Origin: Stercorarius parasiticus
Taxonomy: Eukaryota; Chordata; Aves; Charadriiformes; Stercorariidae
Length of the DNA: 64,000 nt
Assembly (NCBI GenBank): GCA_013396915.1
Contig: VWZL01002227.1
Span: 1 to 64,000, forward strand
Direction: 5' to 3'
The position numbers and the translations under genes were made by a program. The notes beneath the pieces were generated by a model that saw only the letters and a program-made list of their open reading frames with translations, was not told the DNA's origin and did not search any database. Below are positions 13,515 through 25,997 of the stretch, piece after piece; position 1 is the stretch's first letter; the number at the start of each line of letters is the position of its first letter.

Positions 13515-13562
13515 TGAAGCACGTTGATAAATAGAAGTTATGAAGCGTGCTGATAAATAGAA
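13515..13562 (+). repeat. Two-copy 26-bp tandem duplication
   Basis: The 22-bp segments 13515-13536 and 13541-13562 both read TGAAGC...TGATAAATAGAA and differ at three positions (ACGT against GTGC in the middle). The period is 26 bp. It is a small diverged local duplication. Confidence 0.8.
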
Positions 13563-14351
13563 TTTAGTTTACCAGCAGAAGGACTCTATTTACCATTTAA
13601 AAATCTTACTTGATGTCTACTAAGGAAAGGAAAGCTATATCTTTATGAAGTTGGAATGTCTTGGTTGCTTAGTAATTTGTTTTTGAAAGCACCCAAGTTC
13701 AAAGTTTTTATATTAGTAACTTAGCTATGGCAATTTGGTAATAGAAGCAAATATAAATTCAGTTTAAATGAGTATAGCTAATAGTAGGTAGTCTATGTTT
13801 TAGAAATGCTTTGGAAATGAGTATGTTGGGTAGTTTAGGATGTCTAAAAGTTACGAGGAGAAAAGAAACATATTTCTTTGAAGATTTATCCATAACTTTT
13901 TATGAACATGAAGCTATGCTTTCTGTTAGGTCATTTTAGAGGTAAAGAAGCAACCAGGCTGGAGCTTTGATTCTAGTAATTAAATAAATTTAACCTTGGT
14001 TCTTGATTTCTACTGAATTAAACCTATAACTTTCTTTAATAGTCCTAAAGCGACTAGCCTAGGATGAATGCAGCTAAAGAAACAAGTGTTGACTGAGCCC
14101 TATCTAGTCGAAATCTGAACTGAGAGCCAAAAATTTAGAGCTCTGAACATCGGTTCTGGGAAGAGATGGATCAGTCATTACTACACTTTGGAAAGGTAGG
14201 TCACAGGAAGCCTCATAAGAAAAACAAATTTATACTCTTTACTTTCTTATTTGACTTCCTTCCGGCTATACTAGTAGCACTTAAGGCAATCTGAACTGTG
14301 GAACTTGGGGGCATATCCCAAGGTCTGGGGCCAGCTACAAACTCCAGCTGC

Positions 14352-14700
14352 ATTCCAGCTTCATGTCCAGTACCTAAAGGGGGCCTGCAGGAAAGATGGG
14401 GAGGAACTCTTTATGAGGGAGTGTAGTGATAGGGCAAGGGGTAACGGTTTTAAATTTGAAAGAGGGGAAATTTAGATTAGATATTAGGAAGAGATTCTTT
14501 ATTGTGAGGGTGGTGAGACACTGGAATTGGTTGCCCAGGGAAGCTGTGGATACCACATCCCTGGAAGTGTTCAAGGCCAGGCTGGATGGGGCTTTGAGCA
14601 ACCTGGTCTAGTGGGAGGTGTCCCTGCCCATGGCGGGGGGGTTGGAACTAAGTGATCTTTAAGGTCCCTTCCAACTCTAGCCATTCTATGATTCTATGGA
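14352..14700 (+). mobile_element. CR1 LINE 3' end, 5'-truncated
   Basis: A CR1 copy reduced to its last 350 bp. It starts at about CCAGTACCTAAAGGGGGCC (14369) or slightly before. It then carries the end of the ORF2 frame (14426-14611, 61 codons, with RLDIRKRFFIVRVVRHWNWL), the 3' UTR with TTGGAACTAAGTGATC, and the terminal CATTCTATGATTCTATG at 14680-14697. The terminal octamer repeats are well preserved and the reading frame is short but intact, so this is one of the less decayed copies. Everything upstream of the last part of ORF2 is missing. Confidence 0.95.
14426..14611 (+). pseudogene. CR1 ORF2 extreme C-terminus
   Basis: A 61-codon open end of the CR1 ORF2 frame. The conserved RHWNWLPREAVDTTSLEVFK segment occupies about residues 30-49. 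Too short to be functional. Confidence 0.85.
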
Positions 14701-17700
14701 GGCCAAGCTTTCATCACCCTCCCTTTCCCCCTCTTGTTTGTTTATGAAACAGGAAGTGACTTATTAGTGTATCAACCATACAGCTAGTGCTCACAAATAC
14801 TGGAATGCGAGAATTGTTTTAGAAACCATGAAAGCATGCCTTGCAACATAATTTATCAGGAGATAATAAGAAACAAGGACACTCAACAAGGAACAATGAT
14901 TAAAAAGAGACAGGGAAATGGATTAGTAAAACGTTAAGAATATTAGCAAATTAAAGAAAGATCAGCCAGTCAGTCTGATAAAATTAACCAAATGAGTTAG
15001 TTGCAAACTGGATTACCTCAACTGCTTTGGGCAAAATCTAAGGCAATTTTGTTAAAAAAAATCCTTTGGGATCCTAAGATTGGTGGTGATGAAAAGAATG
15101 AAAAACTTTCTTAGGACTGATGAACTTGAAACTGTGCTTCATCTGACTATTTGGTTTACTTACACAGAAGAAATATAGATTTTTTAGGTTTTTCCAACTC
15201 TGCTTTCTGCTCTGCAGATTGCAGTTCATTCTGTAAGAGTCAACAGTAGTTTAATCAGCCAGTACGTTGAAACATTTTAGAGTCCAGTTTTTTCTGAAGT
15301 AATTTTAGGCAAATAACTGAAGATCCGGCATCAGGAATGTAATTGCCTTTGATTTTCAACAGTCAGTGGGTGACTCAGATGATAGGTGGGCTAGTTTGCC
15401 ATCTGGAGGTGCTATTGAGAGTGCATGAGGACATGCATGAGTCTTCTATCTCTTCTCCCGTGTCTTTAAATGGAGGCTATGATGACCTGAATACAAGCCT
15501 GGTGTTAGGTAGGGTAAATCCGCAGGCTGTTTCTGGTGTCATTCAGGCTACAGGATCTTCAGGTTTCAACAGTAAAAAGATAAAATTATAGTCTGATAAG
15601 TGAGGCCACCTTTCAATTAATATCACAACAAAGATCGTCTTGCTGGAATATTTCCCATGAAAGGTTTCTTCCTGTCTTTCCAATCAGAGTTTGAGTTGAT
15701 GAGGAAATCTGCATGATGAATCTATGTTCCAAAACAGATATACACATGGGGAATTCTTGCTGAAACACGCAATAATTGTTGCAAGTAGATACAGCTTCTC
15801 ACACCTTATATAAACTGGATTCAGCTACATCACTAAAAAGTCCTATGATCTGGACTCTGTAGTCCCATATAGAGGTGTAAAGAGCAGATTGTCCCCAGCA
15901 CTATTTTTTGTACCTAATGCTCCATTTGGAGGGGAGAGGATGAGTCCACCTGACTGTGTGCCCTCTGTAAGAAACATGAGAGGAAACAGCAAAATCATAA
16001 AACAATGAATGTGCTTGGCTCCACATATTCCCCTGTATACTGATCATAACATATTCTCCAGGATTTTGTCATTGTTTCAGCTTTAATCTTAATTTAGATG
16101 TTTTAAATGATAGCCTGAGATGCTACCGGCTCAAGATCTGAATGGAGACCAGCCCTTCCACTGCAAAAGTACTGAAAGAAATGACAGCCTTTGCTAGGAA
16201 TGAAATTATCTAGCTCTGGTCTCATGGCAGAAACACAACACCCAAACATAACTGATAAGTGTCATTTGAGAAGCCCTGGAGAATTCGGGATGCCTCTGAT
16301 ATCCCATACAGAGGACCAGCAGGTTATGACACAAGTCCTGTGAGAGACCTGCACCTTCAGTGGCAGCTGGAGGCGGGGAGGTGCCCTTGGTGCCTTTGTT
16401 TAGGTGACTGAATGAGGCCCATGTTGATCATTGAAAGGAATACACATTCAGGATGGATCTCAAATTAGTGGGCTGACATGGCAGATTTCTGTCATAAGCG
16501 GAAACGGTCTCTTGAGATGCTTTCTGGACGCAGCAGATCATTCAGAATATGTCAGAGATGGGGAAGCAGAAGTCTGGCTGAGTGGCTGGCACTGGGCTAA
16601 CATTATGGTTCAAGTGATTGTCCCTGGAACTGTCATCCCAAAGATGATAACGATAACATAGTATGAGGTAAGAGGCCTTAATAAAGTAACTGGGCTTATG
16701 AACTTGTATACTCTGCAGGTTGCTCCATAGTTGAAAGAAAAGCACAAGTTGCCTATGAAGTCCCACAGCAGACTATTTTAATGGATTTTTGGTCAGTTAA
16801 AAACTGAAAGGGTAGGCTATTTGGATACTAATATCTCGTGACAGGCCTTTGTGGGGAATCCCTTTGTCTAGTCCCATGCAAATTTAACACAGATTTTCTG
16901 AGTCTCTGTCTGGGGCTGTCTGAAGCTAGTCATCTCAGCACTGCTCAGTGGTGGGATTTAGCAGTCTGAACCCAGTTTACTCAATATCTTCATTCCACTT
17001 AGCAGGCTGAAAAGGTCAATCTGATCATTTCACCACCGCTCTAATTGTGCAACAGCTGTCCAGGAATGCAAAGAAGAAAGGGAACCACTGACTTCTCACT
17101 CCATATCCCCACAAAACCCCAGGCTGAGTTTGGTCACGTGGATGCATGTCCCATTTCTACTTCGCCTGCTGAGTCAGGACGCTCAGTGAGTCATGCAACT
17201 TGCAACTGCTGGAAGCCAACTGCTCCTGGCTTGGTGATCATTTGCATTGTTCTCTAACCCAGCCAAACACCATGAAGCTCAGCTCGGGGGTAAAGTTCAA
17301 ATAATGCCACCGGACTTTTCAATTCTATTCATATCTTAAGGGAGATCCTGCTGAAAGACTTGAAAAATAAGTGACTAACCTCTTGATAAAAGAAATTACT
17401 GTATTTACGTCCTCATTCCTTCTTCGACTGACCTTGACAGTTTCAGGAATTAATATAGAGGAAAGTCTGCAACAAAGTCTTAGAAAACCTTTGAAACTCT
17501 GTCCTATCCACAGATGTATATAGCTTTCCAAATGAGTTTGTCTTACAGACAGCCACTTCAGAGACAGGGAACGGCGCATGTTATCCCATAAGGTTAATGG
17601 AGAAGGGCACCTCATCTATTTATGAGTCAGAGGCTGTTCCCATGGGAGAATATTTGCTGAAGGAGTGTTTAGCCATTAAATGGGAACAAATTTGGTAAAA

Positions 17701-20700
17701 CATTTCTTACTGAAGAAGATGCAAACTCTCATCCAAAATAACCTCTCCCTTTCCTGAACTGACAAAATGCAATTAGGACATTAATGACCAGATTAATAGG
17801 TGGTATCAGGACTGTTACCGGAAGCATACTGAGTACTGGACATACAATTGCACGTTCAGTTGGAGACAGCTGTCAGACTATGTGGGCATTTCAAACAGGA
17901 GGGCAAGGAATGGTTTGGGCTCGACGTCTAACATTAAGAGCAGAGAGACTATAGGAAACTACTAAAACTACTGTTGTGCAATGCACTTATTCTATGAGCC
18001 CCACTTGGAAGGCAGAATTAATGCCAGATAGCTGGAAGCAAGCTGGGACCAAATAGCTGTTTCTTCATAAGAATGTAAATAGGAAACAACAGGGCAGTTG
18101 ATGTCAATGTCTGTGAAAGCAAGCCCTTCTCGAGTCCAGTCTTTGTGGTTCTATCTTGGCCTCAGCTCTGTTCAGCTCTAATCAAAAGAAATATCCTAAA
18201 CTTGGATACTTAATTTAGAGGATATGTGTAGATTACAGGTTGAAGCTTGGCTCTTCTTTCTATAGTGAGGAGTCAAATGTAGACTCTCTACTTCTGATTT
18301 GATCTAAACTCCAGAAATCAAATAACTTCTCAAGGACTTTTAGAAGTCAATATTTTAGAATAAATTTTTAAACAAAGTCTGTGTGTGATTAAAAAGGACA
18401 GTAAAAATGTCCTACATGTACAGGCTAAGAAGAATTCCTTAAAAGATATTTCCCTTGTTCATTGGGAGATAAACTTATTTAGGACAAGTTTCTCAGGGTG
18501 GTAAGTTCTTTGGAGTTTGTCCCTTTCCTGTTTCCCTTTGGGATTCATTACCTCACTGCTGCTGAGCGTATCTCACTCATGACTGGTAATACCTCCCAGA
18601 AAGACAAAAATGCAACCACTGTCATTTTTTTTGAGGAACAGTTCATATTTTTAAAATTTCTCTGCGGCTTTGTTCCTTAAAAGAACTGTCAGGTAGATTT
18701 CATGTTCTGCTACACCTATTACATTTTTCTCCTGTGAAAGTGATGTCCCTTAGCCATAGAAAAATCTCAGCTTTTGCTCTTAAAAGAAGACTGAGAAGAG
18801 GTTGTTATGCTGAAGACTGTATTCGATTTAAAACTAGTGAAAATGATGGAATAGATGTCATGGGGTAGTTCAGTGTAGTTCACATTGACTCATTATTCAG
18901 TTGCTTTTCAGAATAAATGTAGTTGTAATTTTATGTTACCTTGACAGTAAATCAAAAGCAAAATAGAATATTTTAAAGGTGGAGTGAACCTAAGTGAATA
19001 TAGGTTCCTGTATAATTTTAATTCGCTATGTTTGTGAGAGAAGAATGCCTTTATCTTACACACATCTGTCAGTTGGCTTTCCTGTTACAGATTTTAGGAA
19101 AGTATTTGCCTTCGAAAGAAGAGACAAATTCAGCCACCATCTGGAAACGAGTTGTGAGGAAGCGCCTTCTCCATAAAAAAAAACAAAACTAGGAAACAGG
19201 AGTTCAACTGAACCCAAAACCCACATCAAGCAGAACTCTCATTTAAATCAAAAAGAAAGTCAAATGAAAATTGTGCATGAGAAAGGACTGCAGGATGAGA
19301 TGTAGAGATGTTTGTCCAGCATGGTGGGTTTTAACCTGTGATACCAAGACTTCCAGGGACTGTAAATTCCTTCTAAAGAAAAAAAAAAGCCACCCAGGTA
19401 TTTAAGAAAAGCAGGATGATTATTTGTCAGTGAGCTTAAATTGTTCTATATGCTACTGAAAAATGGCTAAGCTTACAAAAGTGGAAAAGGTTGAAAATGA
19501 CATCTCTAGCTTATCATTGTGGGAACATTTGAACTGATGCTGTCTTTGGTGTAGCTGTATTCAGTTACAAGGTCACCCTTTGACTGTGGAGCCCTTTTAT
19601 GAACCAGAATACTCTGAGTTTATTCCAGGTAGGACTGCTGGTTTCAAAATAAAAAAGACAAGGATTAAAGTAAAATCTTAGACATTTCTAAATTTAACTC
19701 TTAACCAAATATTTCTGGAAGCTTTGTAAGATTTTGAAAACCTTGAGAAAACATAAGCACTAACTTATCTGTGTTCTTGTACATCTGTGCCGAAACAAAA
19801 GAGGGCCACAGGGTGATCTTGAGCATGGTACTTAAATGTTACCTAAACGTTAGCTCAGTCGCTGTCTCTGTGTTGGATTACCTCCATCCAAGACATACCT
19901 GTTCATCCAGGCACCAGCACTAAGCAGTGCAGATTCGAGGTGGTTAGTGCCATTTGCCCTTGGCTTCCTGGCCCTTTCTGTAGGTTAACAGTATGAGCCA
20001 AGTTACTGTTTAAATATATTTATTTAAATGCTGTTAAGAGTGGTGTTAAATGCTCTTCTGTTAGTGACCAGGCCAAATACATTATGTATATTGTGGCTTC
20101 TTTTATGGTTTCCATTATCTTATCATTTTATCCACTTGCAGCAAAATGTATTTAGCAGACCGAAAGCTTACAGAGTGGCACAGAGTGCCTGAGAAAGCTT
20201 TTACTTCAAAGTAAGCACCAACAGTCTCTTCCTTAGAGAACTCAGCTGGACTCACTCTTTTCTTTCATAGAATAACCTAATGGTTAGCACAGTTGCCAAG
20301 GAAATGAGAGACTTATATCCTATTACTTCCTCTAGTTGAAAGGGCTGTAAACCAGAACTTCCCGGGAGAATATATCAAAAGAACGGATACGGGGATACTC
20401 TTCAAAATTACAGAGACAAAGCTTCCTCTTTCTTAAAAGACACGTAAAAATAGCAGAAGGATATTTAATTTTGAAGCCTAGGGTGTAAGTCACCCACTTG
20501 CATGGCAGAATACAACAGTCCAAGTCACAGAATAGTTTCTGTATTTTCTTTAATGAGGGTTTCACTGATGCTGTATGTTTCTCTTTTAATAGAACTGGCA
20601 GTTTGTGGATACTTTTTTCCCAAATTATTCCTAGAAGATATTAAACCTACGGAAACAGTTTAGCTAACTAAAATTGTGTTCTCTGAGTTTTGGACATATT

Positions 20701-22934
20701 GCCTAAGCCTCTAAATTCTATGATGTATCATTTCCCTTGCTGTGATAGTCTCTTGATTTCTTTCTCTTTGTCTCATGTCTTGGGTGGAAAATTAGGAGAA
20801 CTTTGATGGATCTCAATCCCTATGGGAAGCAAACCCACAGTCCCAAAGACCCAAAAGATCTGGGCTTCCTGCACATAAGATTCACTATTACAGTGAAGAG
20901 CTACATAATATTATATAATATCACAACCTTTTCAACTTTTGTATTCACTTCGAAGCTGTAGACTGTGTCCACAACTCTGTAACTTGGGTCCAAAATAGCT
21001 AAGAGATTGCGATTGTCAGTGAGTAATACCTGTCCTACACTATTTGTCAGTAGTTATGAAGAAAATTGTTCTCTGATAACTAGAAAGGACAACACTGACA
21101 ATGCTACGATGTTAACAGTTAACAGGAGCATGTTTTCAGGGTGTTTTTGCAATCCATATAATCATGTACAATGGGAACGGAGTGTTTGTTCAAACATTGC
21201 TTAATTACAGGGCAATTTTATTCACACACGTTATATGCCCTAGATTCCAGTGAGTTTTAATTAAACAGAACATCTAAAGATTTCAGTGAGTGTTTTTTCA
21301 GAAAATTTCATGAAGGAATGCTGCTTTTGGGAAGGGTTTTTGCTTTCCATAGTTCCAAAAGCACAAAATGCAGACTTGTTCTTAGGTAAAACGGCAGGTC
21401 GTTGCCCTTTTGGAACCGGAGGATGGTAGTGGAATGAAGGAAATGGCTGTCTTTGCTAAAATAACATTCTTCTCATTCCCGTTCAGTACAAAAGAACACA
21501 GAAATTCCTAAAGAATAGGTTCTTCAGTGAATTCATTTTCCGGGCGATATTTTTCCTCCATCTGTGTTAAAGGAGAAACTAAATATATGAAGAGAGAAAG
21601 AAGAAGTTATCACTCGTAGTATTTAGATATTTAAATAATGCACAAGATTTCAGTGAATTTTAGCACCCTGGCAAAAATTTCAAAATTCTGCTATTCTCTT
21701 ATTAATACCACGAGGAACAAGGAAAGATATAGCATTGGGTGCTATATTTCTTAGGGGACCCCATTTGAAGTAATTTTTCATCCATAACAAACCACTGCAT
21801 GTATTTCCTCTCCTCACAGAAACTGTTAAGCTCAGAGCGAGCATTGCTATGGTGATAATGTATTGACTTTTTTTCACAGAGAAAAAAAATGGAATCCCTC
21901 CTATGTCTGAAAAAGATGCATTTTTTATTGCTTACCTGTGACCAGTGCCTTCAATCCCTGCCAGGAAAGGCTTCCAGTAATAGTAATAGTAATACATTTG
22001 TTTTCAATACAGCAAAAGTTACATTATAAGCAAAGAAAACAGTATTACTAAGTATTCTAAATATTAATGCCAAGCATAGCTGTGAATAATGAAGCAGTAA
22101 AAAATATCACTTAATTTTTCAGGTTCCACTGTGACTCATTGTTTAGAAATAAGAAAGCACAGAGAATAAATCAGTTTGCTGATAAAGACAGTTCATCTGG
22201 AGCTCAGGAGAAAATTACTTTTAAAAAGGCCAACGTAGCAGGGCAGAGGCATCCATCGTGTAAGTGGGAACTCAGCCACTCTCCACTTCCCTCGTCAGGC
22301 ATATTTCTGTGTCATATCAAAGTAATGAAACAACCCCATGATACAGAGAGGACTTGGGTGTGTGTGTATGCCACATATATGTTGGCAGCTGCATGCAAAC
22401 TGCATGACACTTTGGTGTTGTACAGGAGAGGGGATGTGTAAATTGTCAACTCAGTGGCTATAGAGATGTTTCTGCTCCCAAACCTTCCTCCTGTAAACAT
22501 ATGGCTGAAAAACGATTTAGTATAAATGAAGAACACCCTGCAAAAAGACCCAACCCAGCTATGTCTTTGAAAGGTTATTAATTGATTGAAGTTGCCTCAG
22601 AAACCCATTTACCTGTAGTTTAGAGATTCCAATTTTATGCTATGGATACATGAAAGGATTTGCCAATTTGCTGTTGAATAGTGAGAGGAAAGAACTGTTC
22701 CCAGTTCTAATAAGATGATACTGGAGGTCTTTTTGATGTTATCAAAGACAGATGCAACAGCGTATATTGAAGAGACTATTTAGAATTAAAGTTTGAGATT
22801 TTTCAGAGCATTTTAACTATTTAGACCATTTTGAAAATTTTAGATGGGCTTTTATATGATTATGGAGGATATAGACCCAGGATGTTCCAAATATGCAGAC
22901 AGTCCTTCAGATGGCAGCTCTTTAACTCAGTTTC
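14701..22934. other. Long non-coding stretch (about 8.2 kb)
   Basis: Mostly AT-rich DNA without a supportable gene or RNA. Between about 16.2 and 18.1 kb the base composition is somewhat more balanced, and it contains the decayed reading frame reported at 17763-18056. Other open frames (82 codons at 15343-15591, 76 codons at 16431-16661, 96 codons on the minus strand at 17325-17615, 100 codons at 22139-22441) have no domain I recognise. Confidence 0.5.
17763..18056 (+). pseudogene. Decayed open frame of unknown origin
   Basis: From 17763 to the TAG at 18054-18056 one frame stays open for 97 codons apart from a single TAG at 17952-17954. The first ATG is at 17784. The first segment (56 codons from that ATG) is rich in glycine, threonine and arginine, with TRLIGGIRTVTGSILSTGH near residues 2-20. 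The second segment continues in the same frame with Trp/Cys residues (WKAELMPDSWKQAG). I do not recognise the family. A degenerate piece of an endogenous retroviral or other mobile-element protein is possible, but no LTR or pol motif lies nearby. Chance cannot be excluded because six frames of AT-rich DNA were scanned. Confidence 0.25.
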
Positions 22935-23717
22935 TGTTGTGGTTTGGGCCAGACTGACCACTAAGACAAATGAGAGATGCTCTCCCCAACCTCTGTCTCC
23001 AAGGGGAGGAGGGAGAGAGAGAAAGAGACTTATGAGTTTGGAAGAAACTAAGCTACTTTAATTAAATATTAATAAAATAATAAAAAGGAAAATAATGAAA
23101 TATCTACAACATATACCAAACTGACTCGAGCTCCCAGGATGATGATCATGTCACCGGCAGGCACTGGGACAGTCCCAGACTGGACTCAGTGATGGAAGGG
23201 AACTGGATTTCAGATCTGGATTCAGGAATGCCTGGATCGGGATAAAAGGCAGACAAACAGTATAGAGTCCTCCTCAGATGCCGGCTATTGAAGAAAGAGG
23301 CTGAGCCCTTTGACCCCTCAGCTTTTAGACCAAGCACGATGCAGGTGGGATGGAATACCCTGTTGGCCAGGTTTGGGTCACCTGTCCTGTCCATTCCTCT
23401 CCACATGTGTGACCCCACTACGCTCTTCTGCTTCCGACCCTCCAATGAGGCAAATAACAAAGTGAGCCGGCCTTGGTTGTTACAGCAATAAGTATAAGCA
23501 GGAGCCTCCCTGCAGACCATTCCTTGGCGTAAATTATAAAAATAAGTCTTATCACTCTGAGAGCAAACAGTGTCTCCAAAATATGCTGTTAATTTCAGAG
23601 AGTTTCAGAGAGTTCAGTTAGTTAGAAGAGGCTTATCTGCAAAGCAAAAGGACTGAACAGAAAATTGGTTCCGTGACCGAACAGAAAATTGGTTCCGTTT
23701 TACCCTAAACCAGGACA
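22935..23717 (-). mobile_element. Solo LTR of a bird endogenous retrovirus
   Basis: A 783-bp LTR whose own sense strand is the minus strand. It starts (minus strand) TGTCCTGGTTTAGGG and ends AAACCACAACA, so its ends are TG...CA with an imperfect terminal inverted repeat (plus strand TGTTGTGGTTT at 22935-22945, AAACCAGGACA at 23707-23717). The terminal 90 bp in its sense direction contain the GGAGAGCATCTCTC and CTTAGTGGTC pieces that I know from avian LTRs. An ATTAAA polyadenylation-type signal lies on the minus strand at 23057-23062. No gag, pol or env sequence adjoins either side, so it is a solo LTR left by LTR-LTR recombination. I see no clean target-site duplication (flanks GTTTC and CCTGC), which suggests age. 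Confidence 0.8.
23655..23698 (-). repeat. Two perfect 20-bp direct repeats within the LTR U3
   Basis: The 20-mer GAACAGAAAATTGGTTCCGT occurs at 23655-23674 and again at 23679-23698 with a 24-bp period. It lies near the 5' end of the LTR in its own sense (the U3 region), where short duplications often act as enhancer repeats. The enhancer role is inference. Confidence 0.8.
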
Positions 23718-24290
23718 CCTGCAAATGGAAGACTAGAAAAAAGTGTATATCTCCTATCAGTCTACTTCAATATTGTACAAAATATGATACAGGTTATTTC
23801 TTATATGACTGCCTTAGAAACTGTATGGGAGTGGAAGGTTGGAGGAACGTACACTGGAGAGTTTGCTTTACATCATAAATAAAGAGGTTTTCTAAGGAAC
23901 ATTTTATTGAATATGAAGGTCTGTTTGAATTTCATTTTCATTTGCAACCAGTAGTTAATTTATTCATTATTTAAAAATAAACATGAAATTATTAATATCT
24001 GACATTAGTATGAAACTCATTACAATACAATGTAGGTCACACTAAAGTGTCAAAACACTGAAATTTCTTCATAAATGCTCGTGAAACAATTTCTAACTAA
24101 TAAACACAGTCAAAACCTATTTCCCCAAATTTAACGTTTGAGGCAGGTAAGGAGAGAAGAATTTAACGAAAAAGCACTTATCAGTAGCCATAATCAGGGA
24201 AGAATCAATAATATTAGAAAGTATGAGATAAATTAAAAAAATTTATTTGTCAGTATAAGTTTGATTTAATGTAAACACTTTAAAATGCAT
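23718..24290. other. Non-coding stretch between LTR and CR1
   Basis: AT-rich sequence with no gene, RNA or repeat that I recognise. Confidence 0.55.
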
Positions 24291-25635
24291 TGTCATACCA
24301 ATTTACAAGAAAGGCCCAAGAGAAGACTCAGGAAACTAGAGGCCCGTTGGTCTTACTTCAGTGCCAGGGAAAATAAGGGAATTAATCCTAGCAACTATTA
24401 CCATCCCAGTGAAGCAGGTGACTGGGAAAAGCCAGCATAGGTATACCGAAGGTGGAACATGCTAGACTAACCTAATCACTTTCTACAAGAAAATAACACC
24501 TTCTGTTGACATGGGGAGAGAAGGGGACATTGTTTACCAGGACTTCAGCAAAGTATTTGACACTGTTTCTCACAGCCTTCTCCTAGACAAACTGGCAAGA
24601 TACAGATTTGATGCGTGGTCTGTGGGATGAGTAAGAAACTGGCTTACAGGCTGCGCTCAGAGGGTGGGGATCAATGACTTTTACTTAGTCTGGCAGCCTG
24701 TCACAATTGGATCCTTTAGGGATTGATACTGAGCCCCACGCTGTTCCACATTTTCATAAATGATCTGGATGGTGAGACTGAAAGCACCCTCACCAAGTAC
24801 GCTGATGACACCAAAACTGGGTGGCTTTGGGTGGGAAATGTAGGAAGGGAGAACCGTCTGACAGAGAGACCTGGACAAGCTGTGAGGGTGGGCTAGCAAG
24901 ATCTGTATGAAGTTTAACAAACACAAGTATGAAGTCCTGCCGCTGGGACAAGATAACAGTCCACTACAGGGCAGGATCTATGTGACAAGGGAGCAGCTTT
25001 GCTGAAAGCGTCCTGGAAGTCCTGGTGGACAACAAGCTGAGCACGTCAACAGTGTTCTGCTGCAGCAACAAAGGCAAATTGGGTCCTATCTCTAGCAGAG
25101 ATAGAGATGTGATCAACCCACTGTACTCAGTACGTGTTAGGCCACACCAGGAGTACTGTGTCCAGGTCTGGTCCCCACAATTCAAGAAAGATGCAGACAG
25201 ACTGGAAAGGGTCCAAAGGAAGGCCACAAAGATGAGCAAAGAGCTGAAGAACCTGCCCTGTGAGGAAAAACCGAAGGAGTTAGGTCTTTTCACCCTGGAG
25301 AAGAGAAGGCTCAGGGGGACCTCATCATAGTATTCCAGTACCTAAAAGGTGGCTACAAAGACAACGGAGGCCCACATGGAGAAGAGGAGGGGCAATGGAT
25401 GTAAGTTGAACCAGGAGAGATTTCATCTTGATATAGAAAAGAAATGTTTTACAGTGAGAATGATCATTCACTGGAACAACCTCCCCAGGGATGTTGTAAA
25501 GTCCCCATCACTGAAGTTTTTCAAGATGCAATTGGACAGGGTGCTAGATAAGATAATTTCATTTAGGGTCCCTTTCCCATGAAACATTGGACCAGATGAT
25601 CTTTTGAGGTCCCTTCCTGAAGATTATGACAGCCT
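24291..25635 (+). mobile_element. Old CR1 LINE with RT core and C-terminus
   Basis: A long, diverged CR1 copy. It begins inside ORF2 at a GTCATACCAATTTACAAGAA segment (the VTPIYKKG region before the RT core). It runs through RT regions such as DFSKVFDTVSH (24541-24573) and the catalytic YADD (24798-24809, TACGCTGATGAC), then the C-terminal domain (25025-25330 and 25349-25582). It ends in a 3' UTR with TTGGACCAGATGATC at 25586-25600. The terminal octamers are degraded to about GATTATGACA (25622-25631). Stops and frame changes break the ORF in many places. The AP-endonuclease part is absent by 5' truncation. Divergence places it among the older copies here. Confidence 0.92.
25025..25330 (+). 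pseudogene. CR1 ORF2 C-terminal domain remnant
   Basis: A 102-codon open piece of the old CR1 ORF2. It carries [18 protein letters not shown] around residues 39-56 and [11 protein letters not shown] around 60-70, the conserved CR1 C-terminal block, followed by [13 protein letters not shown]. The frame is lost at 25328-25330 and resumes at 25349. It is a dead remnant. Confidence 0.85.
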
Positions 25636-25822
25636 GCTTGGTTAGTTGTCTTGTAAAAAGACCATGTCAAATAATTTCTTGGATATATTGTCATTTATAG
25701 TATATTTCTGGGAGAAATTGAAAGGCTGTTTTAACTAGATGGTCAGATGAACATCTGAAGTAGGCACCTGCTGAGTGATAGGATAGGATTAAGTGTTCCT
25801 TCTAATGGAACATATACAATCT
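25636..25822. other. Short spacer between CR1 and LTR
   Basis: About 190 bp of AT-rich sequence separates the CR1 3' end from the LTR start. Nothing recognised. Confidence 0.5.
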
Positions 25823-25989
25823 TGTGTTGGATGTCCATGGCCAGGCATCAGCAGTGGGGGGATCACAGGCGTAGTGTCTGTGAGGAGAGGCCCTGTGTCA
25901 GACACTACTGGTTCCAGACAGCTCCAACAGATCTACCCCAGGGAACAGCTGAGCCCATCAGCCACAATTTTGGTGCCTCAGGAGAAACG

Positions 25990-25997
25990 TATTTAAG
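25990..25997 (+). promoter_or_regulatory. TATA-like box of the LTR
   Basis: TATTTAAG about 170 bp into the LTR, at the place where this family usually has ATATTTAAGAA. It is the likely core promoter of the original provirus. Whether it is active now is unknown. Confidence 0.4.

Larger units (their letters stand above)
5600..14350. other. Long non-coding stretch (about 8.7 kb)
   Basis: AT-rich DNA with no gene I can support. It contains A-rich simple sequence at 7580-7617, a 17-base A run at 7654-7670, an A/C-rich tract at 8221-8278, a CAAAA-type tract at 10187-10261 and a two-copy 26-bp direct repeat at 13515-13562. Open frames are short, at most 112 codons (12744-13082), and match nothing I recognise. 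Confidence 0.55.

Noticed and set aside
20713..20730. ATTCTATGATG, like a CR1 terminal octamer
   Set aside because: Nothing upstream resembles a CR1 3' UTR. The octamer alone is expected by chance in AT-rich DNA.
23146..23520. 124-codon minus-strand frame
   Set aside because: It lies wholly inside the LTR at 22935-23717, which is non-coding by nature. It is a chance frame in GC-richer LTR sequence.
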